Source of the DNA: Neomicrococcus aestuarii
GTDB lineage: Bacteria > Actinomycetota > Actinomycetes > Actinomycetales > Micrococcaceae
Direction: 5' to 3'
Assembly: GCF_014201135.1 (NCBI RefSeq)
Contig: NZ_JACHDR010000001.1
Coordinates: 868,001-932,000, forward strand
Length of the DNA: 64,000 bases
The notes beneath the pieces were generated by a model. That model saw only the letters and a list, made by a program, of their open reading frames with translations, was not told where the DNA came from and ran no database searches. The position numbers and the translations under genes are program-made. How positions within the stretch are numbered: position 1 is the first letter of the stretch; every line of letters begins with the position of its first letter. Positions 45,632 to 52,694 of the stretch are shown in pieces.

Positions 45632-46462
45632 GTGACTGTACTCGATGCACTTTCTGCCTGGCCCGTAGACCATTCCGCCGCCGCGGTCATCGCGCTCCGT
45701 GACGGTGTCCCGCAACTTGTGGAGACCTCCGGTGAGCAGGATCGTACCTTCGCGCTCGCATCAGTGACGAAGCCGCTGGTGGCGTATGCACTGGCGCTGG
45801 CGGTTCAGGAAGGTGCCCTGGAGTACGACGACGCCGTCCCCTTCCCTGAGGGCGCTACCGTGAGGCATTTGGTGGCGCACGCGGCGGGGCTGGACTTTGA
45901 CTCAGACAGGGTTCGCTACGGCTTGGCCGAACGGCGCATGTATTCGAATCAAGGCTTTGAGTATGTTGCTCAGGCTATTGAGACTGCTACTGAGATCCCG
46001 TGGCGCGACTACGTTCGCGAAGCCGTGTTTGAGCCGTTGGGAATGACGTCTACCTCGATTGAGGGGTCTCCCGGAGCCGGTGGCATCTCTTCCGCCGCGG
46101 ACCTGGCGGCTTTTGCTTCAGAGCTGTTGGCTCCCCGACTTTTGGATCCCACAGTGCTGGCTGAGGTGACTTCGGTGCAGTACCCAGGTCTTGACGGGCT
46201 CCTGCCCGGCTACGGAACCAAGAAGCCCAACGACTGGGGCCTTGGCTTTGAGATCCGCGACCACAAGTCCCCGCACTGGACGGGCACTACAAACTCGCCA
46301 CGGACGTTCGGTCACTTCGGCCAGTCCGGCACTTTTGTATGGGTGGATCCAACCATTGGCGTGGCAGCGGTCGTGTTAACGGACAGAGACTTCGGCCCCT
46401 GGGCTCAACCAGTGTGGACCGAAGTCTCCGATCAGATCGTTAAGGCGTATTCACCAAGTTGA
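45632..46462 (+). CDS. Serine hydrolase of the beta-lactamase/DD-peptidase fold
   Basis: 276 residues, GTG start nine bases after oleD with GGACGG in front. The three active-site motifs of the class C fold are seen: SVTK (S-x-x-K) near residue 43, YSN (YSNQGFEY) near 109, and HFGQSGT (HxG) near 229. No signal peptide or membrane segment, so it appears cytoplasmic; it may be an esterase or amidase rather than an antibiotic-resistance enzyme. Position suggests co-transcription with ole genes but a link to olefin synthesis is not established. Its end overlaps the convergent ABC ATPase gene by 23 bp. Confidence 0.88.
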   Translation: MTVLDALSAWPVDHSAAAVIALRDGVPQLVETSGEQDRTFALASVTKPLVAYALALAVQEGALEYDDAVPFPEGATVRHLVAHAAGLDFDSDRVRYGLAERRMYSNQGFEYVAQAIETATEIPWRDYVREAVFEPLGMTSTSIEGSPGAGGISSAADLAAFASELLAPRLLDPTVLAEVTSVQYPGLDGLLPGYGTKKPNDWGLGFEIRDHKSPHWTGTTNSPRTFGHFGQSGTFVWVDPTIGVAAVVLTDRDFGPWAQPVWTEVSDQIVKAYSPS

Positions 46463-47366
46463 CCGTGATGTCATCGAGGGACTGACGTGCAATCTCACGC
46501 AGTTCCTCGAGGCGGGCCTTGCGGTCTCTCGCGAGGTTCCAGGTGTACTTGCGATACGCGGCCAAGACCGTTTCCGGATCGCCGTCCATGAGCAGTTCAC
46601 CGCGATCCAACCAGATGACGCGGGTACACATGGATTTGATGGTGCTCATATTGTGGCTGACCAAGAACACCAGACCAGCGTTTTCGCGTAGCTGATCCAT
46701 GCGGTGCTTCGTGCGCTCCTTGAACTGGGCGTCGCCGGTGTTCAAAGCCTCGTCGATCACAATGATCTCTGGGTCAATCGCCGTGGCAATCGCGAAGCGC
46801 AAACGCGCGGACATGCCAGACGAGTACGTCTTCATGGGCAAGTACACGGCATCTTCTAGGCCAGAGAGCTCAACGATGGAATCGAACTTCTCTTTGATCT
46901 CTTGCAGCGACATTCCCATGGCCAAGCAACCCAAGTAGATGTTCTGGTCGCCGGAGAGGTCTCCCATGAGAGCAGCGTTGACGCCCAGCATAATGGGCGT
47001 GGACTTTGCGAGAACCTGGCCGCCGGTCGGTGCAACCTGACCACAGAGGATCTTCGAGAGCGTACTCTTACCAGAACCGTTTCGGCCAATAATGCCCACG
47101 GATTCGCCCTTGTAGAAGTCCAAAGTCATGGGCTTTAGCGCTTCCACCATGACCTTTGGCTTCTTGCGCGTCAGCATTCGTCCTACCGCGACGTGCAGTC
47201 CTGATTGCGACTCGGCAGAGGCTCCCGAGTTCGACTCGACCGCATAGGTCATCGACACGTTATCGAGAATCACTGCCGGAACAGTAGATCGCGTGACCGG
47301 CGTAGGACTTTCGTCCGGATCTTCCGAACCTTCATTGTCATCAATGAGCTCAGGAGTCGTGGCCAT
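46440..47366 (-). CDS. ABC transporter ATP-binding protein for surface polysaccharide export
   Basis: 308 residues from the ATG at 47366 (GGAGGAATCCT in front). A 60-residue acidic N-terminal extension precedes the ATPase core: Walker A GRNGSGKS, signature motif SSGMSARLRFAIATA, Walker B EIIVIDEAL and the switch histidine in FLVSHNMS. The ordering and the VMVEALKPMTLDFYKGE stretch fit the TagH/Wzt class that exports teichoic-acid-like or O-antigen-like polymers. The C-terminal part is short, with no separate glycan-binding domain as in O9a-type Wzt. Overlaps the permease gene by 17 bp. Confidence 0.93.
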   Translation of the reverse strand: MATTPELIDDNEGSEDPDESPTPVTRSTVPAVILDNVSMTYAVESNSGASAESQSGLHVAVGRMLTRKKPKVMVEALKPMTLDFYKGESVGIIGRNGSGKSTLSKILCGQVAPTGGQVLAKSTPIMLGVNAALMGDLSGDQNIYLGCLAMGMSLQEIKEKFDSIVELSGLEDAVYLPMKTYSSGMSARLRFAIATAIDPEIIVIDEALNTGDAQFKERTKHRMDQLRENAGLVFLVSHNMSTIKSMCTRVIWLDRGELLMDGDPETVLAAYRKYTWNLARDRKARLEELREIARQSLDDITVNLVNTP

Positions 47367-48243
47367 AGGATTCCTCCGCCTTCCAAAATACGAGTCCACC
47401 GATGATCAGAAGGCCCACGGCCCAACCGCCCAGAATGGCCCAGGATTCCCAAGATGGTAAGCGTTCATACAGGACGCTGTCTCGGACCATGGTCATGGCT
47501 TGGTGGAGCGGGTTGAGATTCAGGATCGCAAGCAGCGTGGGGTGATCCACGTAGCGATCGAAGGAATAGAACACTCCGGACATGTACATCCAGATGCGCA
47601 TCGCGAAGTTGATGATGTTGGAAAAGTCATTCGAAAACGCGACCCAGCGTGCCAGCAAAAGGGAGAGACCCAAGTTAAACAGCGCTTGGAGGGCATAAAT
47701 CGGAATGATCATGAGCCACATCCATGTGATGTTTTCCACGGGCGGGAAGATCAGAACCATCGCCAACATGGTGATGATCACAGGGAGAAAAGCCATAGTT
47801 TCGCGAGTGATGGTGGCGATTGTCAGGGTGGCCCGCGGGAACGTGAAGGCGCGAATGATGGTGGTGTTGCGTGAGATGGATCGAGCACCCGAATTCACGC
47901 TGCGTGCCGTCAATTGGTAGGTGAACACACCAATAATCAAGAATCCAATGAAGTTCTCAACACCGCGGCTGGTCTGCAAAAGCAGGCCGAAGATCAGGTA
48001 GTAGGACAGGCCATTCAGGATGGGGTTTAGTACCGTCCACAGCGAACCGAGCTTGTCATTGTTATTCGCAGACTGGACTCGAGAACGCGCGTCAAAAAAG
48101 ATGAAGTGACGGAACTTCCAGATTTCAGCGATGTATGCGAAGAACGGAAGACGTGCCCCGACCCGCTTGAGTACTCGGGTGTTCGCCTCGACCGTACGTG
48201 CAACGCCTGGCCTTAGTGGAGGCGGATCTACCGCTTTGCCCAT
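47350..48243 (-). CDS. ABC-2 type permease for surface polysaccharide export
   Basis: 297 residues from the ATG at 48243 (GGAAAGCGAAG upstream). N-terminal cytoplasmic amphipathic part, then six membrane segments; SRVQSANNNDKLGSLWTVLNPILNGLSYYLIFG is typical of TagG/Wzm permeases. With the ATPase it forms the exporter for the polymer built by the adjoining genes. Divergent from wecB, so both directions of the locus may share control. Confidence 0.92.
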   Translation of the reverse strand: MGKAVDPPPLRPGVARTVEANTRVLKRVGARLPFFAYIAEIWKFRHFIFFDARSRVQSANNNDKLGSLWTVLNPILNGLSYYLIFGLLLQTSRGVENFIGFLIIGVFTYQLTARSVNSGARSISRNTTIIRAFTFPRATLTIATITRETMAFLPVIITMLAMVLIFPPVENITWMWLMIIPIYALQALFNLGLSLLLARWVAFSNDFSNIINFAMRIWMYMSGVFYSFDRYVDHPTLLAILNLNPLHQAMTMVRDSVLYERLPSWESWAILGGWAVGLLIIGGLVFWKAEESYGHDS

Positions 48244-48401
48244 ATTTCTTCGCTTTCCGCTCCTGAAACCTGCCGACTGATAATAATACGTCCATAGCCA
48301 GCCCCACCGCGGCATGTTATCGCTCGGCCGCGTGCCCGCTGGATATAGTTGAAACGTATCAGTTAGGTTTCCACTTATTGCCGATAGGGGTCGTCTTTTT
48401 A

Positions 48402-49547
48402 ATGCGCCCAGTAATTATGCCTATTTACGGCACTCGCCCAGAGGCCATCAAGATGGCTCCCATCATCAAGGCGTTGCAAGAATCAGATCTTTTTGACGTT
48501 GACATTGTTGTCACCGGCCAGCATCGCGAGATGTTGGATCAGGTCAACGAACTTTTTGAGATCGTTCCAGACCATGACCTCGCCATCATGCGCCCCAACC
48601 AGGGCCTCAGCGGCGTCATGACGCGCACCATCGATGGTCTCGACGAGATCTTCCGCGCTAACAAGCCGGCCGCCGTGATTGTTCAAGGCGACACCACTAC
48701 GTCCACCGCAGGAGCTATTGCAGCGTTCTACCACGGCATTCCTGTAGTCCACGCTGAAGCAGGACTGCGTAGCTTTGACTTGTTCTCTCCTTTCCCTGAA
48801 GAGGCCAACCGCAAGCTCACCTCCCAGATCTCGAGCCTGCATTTGGCTCCCACCAGCGTCAGCAAGCACAACCTGTTGACGGAGAATATCTCGGAAGCAG
48901 ACGTCGTCGTCACGGGAAATACCGTCATCGACGCCCTGCTCACCACCGTGGGTAAGCAGGTTCCGTTCACGGACTCGGTCCTCGAAGACCTCGCACAGAG
49001 CGGCCGCAAGATTCTCTTGGTCACCACGCACCGCCGTGAGAACCAGGGCGATGCCATGCAAGGTGTCGGCCGCGCGCTAGCTCGCATCGCTAAGGCCGAG
49101 CCAGATTTGACCATCGTCCTTCCAGCCCACAAGAACCCTGTGGTCCGCGAGGCCGTTCTTCCTCACCTTGAGGGCTTGGACAACGTCATTGTCACGGAGC
49201 CACTTGCCTACGGTGAGTTCACCCGCATGCTCTCGCTAGCCAACGTAGTGCTCACGGACTCCGGTGGAGTTCAGGAAGAAGCCCCATCCTTGGGTAAGCC
49301 GGTTTTGGTGATGCGCGAGAACACGGAACGTCCTGAAGCTGTTACCGCCGGAACCGTGCGCCTGATTGGCACAGACGAAGAGCGGATCTACGATGAAGTA
49401 ACGCTGTTACTCCACGATGAGCAGGCTTACGCGAAGATGGCAAACGCCGTCAACCCTTATGGTGACGGTCGTGCCGCAGAGCGCACTGTTGCAGCTATCG
49501 CCCAGATGCTCGGTGTGGGCGAACGAATTGATGAGTTCGATCGTTAG
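48402..49547 (+). CDS. wecB: UDP-N-acetylglucosamine 2-epimerase (non-hydrolysing)
   Basis: Converts UDP-GlcNAc to UDP-ManNAc. 381 residues; YGTRPEAIKMAPIIKAL, VQGDTTTSTAGAIAAFYHGIPVVHAEAGLRS and LTDSGGVQEEAPSLGKPVLVMRENTERPEA are the family motifs with the catalytic acidic and histidine residues. The ATG at 48402 has only a weak AGGGG upstream; the next ATG at 48417 would truncate the first strand. Together with wecC in this locus it makes UDP-ManNAcA. Confidence 0.95.
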   Translation: MRPVIMPIYGTRPEAIKMAPIIKALQESDLFDVDIVVTGQHREMLDQVNELFEIVPDHDLAIMRPNQGLSGVMTRTIDGLDEIFRANKPAAVIVQGDTTTSTAGAIAAFYHGIPVVHAEAGLRSFDLFSPFPEEANRKLTSQISSLHLAPTSVSKHNLLTENISEADVVVTGNTVIDALLTTVGKQVPFTDSVLEDLAQSGRKILLVTTHRRENQGDAMQGVGRALARIAKAEPDLTIVLPAHKNPVVREAVLPHLEGLDNVIVTEPLAYGEFTRMLSLANVVLTDSGGVQEEAPSLGKPVLVMRENTERPEAVTAGTVRLIGTDEERIYDEVTLLLHDEQAYAKMANAVNPYGDGRAAERTVAAIAQMLGVGERIDEFDR

Positions 49548-49611
49548 AAGATTTCAGGGTTCTGCCCTGCGTCTACTCGCAATAACGAGAAAACACTAGA
49601 ACGGATTATTA

Positions 49612-49974
49612 GTGAATCAGGTCAGCACAAGTTCCACGGCTTCCGAGCGTGAAGAGTTTGAGAAACTCCTTCGCGTTGAAATGACGAAGCGTCAGGATCT
49701 CCGTCGGGAGCTCTTGGCAGCCTATCGGAAGCAAGACGCTCAGCTCAGCCGCATCCTTGTGCTCGAAGATTTGCTAGCTCACCGCGGTGTGATGTCCTTC
49801 GTCGCGGGCAAAGTCCTCAAGGCTTTGCCCGGCGGCGAAGTGCAGTCCAACGTGAAATCCGTGAAGAACATGGCCCGCTCTAAGTCAAAGGCGGCCATCA
49901 ACAAGTCCAAGGCGGCCGTGAAGAAGTCACAGCGACTTGCTGGTCGCGTTGCCCGCAAAGTGGGGCTTCGTTAA
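49612..49974 (+). CDS. Small coiled-coil protein with lysine-rich tail, function unknown
   Basis: 120 residues, GTG start. Residues about 10-55 are a predicted coiled coil (EFEKLLRVEMTKRQDLRRELL), followed by LLAHRGVMSFVAGKVLKALPGG and a strongly basic segment with repeated KSKAA units ending GRVARKVGLR. No signal peptide or membrane helix. It stands between wecB and a large glycosyltransferase, five bases ahead of the latter, so it is probably part of the same transcript and may scaffold or anchor the polymer-making enzymes. No homologue is recognised. Confidence 0.75.
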   Translation: MNQVSTSSTASEREEFEKLLRVEMTKRQDLRRELLAAYRKQDAQLSRILVLEDLLAHRGVMSFVAGKVLKALPGGEVQSNVKSVKNMARSKSKAAINKSKAAVKKSQRLAGRVARKVGLR

Positions 49975-49979
49975 TCGCA

Positions 49980-52694
49980 ATGCCACGACTTCCAAGCACC
50001 AGCGCTGAACGTGAACTTTTGGGCCGCCGCATCAACGAGTTGTCCAAGGCCCAGAAGGCTGATTCCACTCTCTTAAGGTTTTACGACAACGGCGGTTCCT
50101 ATTCGCCGAGGGAATTCCGGGTCACCACTGAGCTCTTGCAACCCAACGAGCTCTATCGCGAATCCGTGATGTCTGACGGACTCGCCGATATCCTCCCCGT
50201 CTTGCGCGATCGAGTCCACCAGTTGCCGCCGACGAGCGCCGGACGCGCGTATCAGCCGCACACCGCGCGCATCGGCATCATTTCCGATCTCTTCCTCTAC
50301 AAGAGCTTCGTGGGATTGGCCGATTTTGTGCCCATCACCCCGGATAACTACGCGGAACACCTCGACAGTCTTGATGTGCTGTTGGTGGTTAGCTCCTGGC
50401 GTGGCATCGATAACGTGTCTTGGGTGGGTCTTGGCGGAAACTCCCCCACTCGACGGGTCCTGCTGGATGAGATCATTCCCCAGTGCAAGGCCAAAGACAT
50501 TCCGGTGGTCTTCTATTCGAAAGAGGACCCACCAAACTACGAACGATTCGTCACCATTTCTAAGCACTGTGATCACATCTTCACGAGTGCCGAGGAAATG
50601 ATTCCTCGCTATCAGCGCGACGCCCCCGATGCGAAGAGCTATAACGTGTTGCCTTTCGGCGTGAACCCGTTGAGCCATTCGCCGATCGGTTCGCGCATGT
50701 TCCCGAGCTCTACGGCGTTCTTCGCGGGTTCGTGGTTCACGAAGAAGTACTCCGAACGCGCAAAATGGGGATCTCGCATCCTCGATGGCATCGTGGCCTC
50801 GAAGGACTACGAGCTCGTAGTCTTCGATCGCAACTCGACTTTGGATAGCTCCAAATACATCTTCCCCCTGCGCTACAGCCCGTACCTCTACGACGCCGTC
50901 AACCATGACTTCCTTCTGGGCCTCCAGCGCAGCACCGACGTTGTGGTGAACCTAAACTCCGTCACAGCTAGCCAGACAATGTACGCAAACCGTGCCGTCG
51001 AGCTGCAGGCTTCCGGAACGCTCATCATTTCGAACTACAACCAGGGCCTGAACTCTCACTTCCCGCACATTCACATCGCTAATTCCACCAGCGATGTTCG
51101 TCGCATGCTCGATGGCTTGACGTTCGAGGAACTGCGTCGCGTTCAGAGCGCTGGCATTCGTGCGGCGTTTGATTCCGAACTGGCGCTGTACCGCATTGAC
51201 AAGATTCTGAACGTGGCCGGCATCTTTGAGCAGCGGCCATCGCTGAGCGCTCGCGTAATCCTTGAAGATGCGGACGATCGCCTTCGTGATCAGTTCGCCA
51301 AGCAGTCCTTCGGAGCCCTCGAAGTGATCGATTCTGCAGATGCTTCCAACGATCGTTCGGCCGCAGATGTCACCTTGCGAGTCTCCAAGAACTTCGACTA
51401 CGGGTATGACTACGTGAAGGATCTGGTCAATGCCTTCAAATATGTGGACGCGGATGTGGTTCAGAAACTTCCCGCTTCCCTCGAGATTGAAGACAAGGCG
51501 AGCCACTTGTTCAGCGATGCCGTCCGTGAAGAGCACGGCGCTGCTTACTGGACTGGCGCTGGGAACCGTAGCGAAACTACGGTGGCTCAGACAGCAGGTC
51601 GCGAATCGAACGCCACCCCAACTTCTGTCTACAGCGTTGACGCTTTCGATTTCGCCCCTCGCGGCGCTGAAAGTATCAGCGTGTCCGCAGGCCAAGGCAC
51701 TCAACCGCAGCTCTCCGTCGTCGTACCGGTTTACAACAACGGAAATCACTTGCGCTTCAAGTGTTTCGCAAGCCTCAAACGATCCAGCATGTTCAAGGAC
51801 ATGGAAATCATTCTGGTCGACGACGGCTCTAGCGACCTGGGCACCTTGAACACCATTGAGGATTTGGCGCGCGCGTACCCCAACGTACGTACTTACCACT
51901 TCCCCACTAGCGGCTCCGGCAGTGCTTCACGTCCACGCAACAAGGGCCTTGAGCTGGCCACGGCTCCGTTCGTCACCTACCTCGATCCGGACAACGAGGC
52001 CGTAGAGAACGGTTTTGCCCGCCTCTGGAAGCTCCTGCAAGGTAACGACGCGAACTTCGCGATCGGCAACATGTCCATTTGGCGTGAAGGCTTCCGCATT
52101 GCCCGGTACTCGCACTTCCTCAAGAGCACCATGAAGAGCGACGGCGAGTTCCACTACCCCACCCAAAAGACGCTGGTGGACCTCGAATTCCGCGCCATGA
52201 GCATTCAGGCTCTGGTGGCTCGGACCGAGTGGCTACGCGGGCTCAAGCTCGAGCAGCCTGTGGGCGCTGTGGGACAGGATTCGTACTTCTTCCAGCAGAT
52301 GCTGTTCTACGCGGCCAAGATCAAGGTGCTTGACCGTACCATTCACACGTATTACAGCTCGGTGGAAAGCTCTACCGTAAACGCTGTTTCGGTGAAGTAC
52401 TTCCGTAAGTACTTGCCGCTGGAAATTGCGCGCTCTGAGTGGTTGCGTGAAGTGGGACTGATGGACGCCTACCGCGATCTGAAACTCGAGCAGTTCCTCT
52501 CACAGTGGTACTTGGCCAAGCTGAACAAGGTGGCTCCCGAGCATCGCGAAGAGGCCGAGCAAGTGATTGCCGAACTGAGCCGATTGTATGGCGATTACCA
52601 GTGGACTGATCCTGCGGTTCTTGAGTTCTGGGAACGCATCAACGCCGCTGAGAAGGCTGAGAAGCAAGGAGAGGAGTCAACCGATGAGCACTAA
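49980..52694 (+). CDS. Bifunctional-looking glycosyltransferase: CgeB-like N-terminal half and family 2 C-terminal half
   Basis: 904 residues. The first 420 or so contain HTARIGIISDLFLYKSF, DVLLVVSSWRG and FYSKEDPPNYERF with a later QASGTLIISNYNQGL, which fits the CgeB/GT-B type. After a linker, residues about 577-790 are a GT-A family 2 domain: LSVVVPVYNNG, ILVDDGSSD (near 612) and YLDPDNE (DxD-like, near 666). The C-terminal 110 residues are helical. It probably adds two different sugars of the exported polymer. Stop overlaps the next start. Confidence 0.87.
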   Translation: MPRLPSTSAERELLGRRINELSKAQKADSTLLRFYDNGGSYSPREFRVTTELLQPNELYRESVMSDGLADILPVLRDRVHQLPPTSAGRAYQPHTARIGIISDLFLYKSFVGLADFVPITPDNYAEHLDSLDVLLVVSSWRGIDNVSWVGLGGNSPTRRVLLDEIIPQCKAKDIPVVFYSKEDPPNYERFVTISKHCDHIFTSAEEMIPRYQRDAPDAKSYNVLPFGVNPLSHSPIGSRMFPSSTAFFAGSWFTKKYSERAKWGSRILDGIVASKDYELVVFDRNSTLDSSKYIFPLRYSPYLYDAVNHDFLLGLQRSTDVVVNLNSVTASQTMYANRAVELQASGTLIISNYNQGLNSHFPHIHIANSTSDVRRMLDGLTFEELRRVQSAGIRAAFDSELALYRIDKILNVAGIFEQRPSLSARVILEDADDRLRDQFAKQSFGALEVIDSADASNDRSAADVTLRVSKNFDYGYDYVKDLVNAFKYVDADVVQKLPASLEIEDKASHLFSDAVREEHGAAYWTGAGNRSETTVAQTAGRESNATPTSVYSVDAFDFAPRGAESISVSAGQGTQPQLSVVVPVYNNGNHLRFKCFASLKRSSMFKDMEIILVDDGSSDLGTLNTIEDLARAYPNVRTYHFPTSGSGSASRPRNKGLELATAPFVTYLDPDNEAVENGFARLWKLLQGNDANFAIGNMSIWREGFRIARYSHFLKSTMKSDGEFHYPTQKTLVDLEFRAMSIQALVARTEWLRGLKLEQPVGAVGQDSYFFQQMLFYAAKIKVLDRTIHTYYSSVESSTVNAVSVKYFRKYLPLEIARSEWLREVGLMDAYRDLKLEQFLSQWYLAKLNKVAPEHREEAEQVIAELSRLYGDYQWTDPAVLEFWERINAAEKAEKQGEESTDEH

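Noticed and set aside
45632-46462. Beta-lactam resistance gene
   Set aside because: No signal peptide and position behind oleD; the fold also covers esterases and peptidases, so resistance is not supported.
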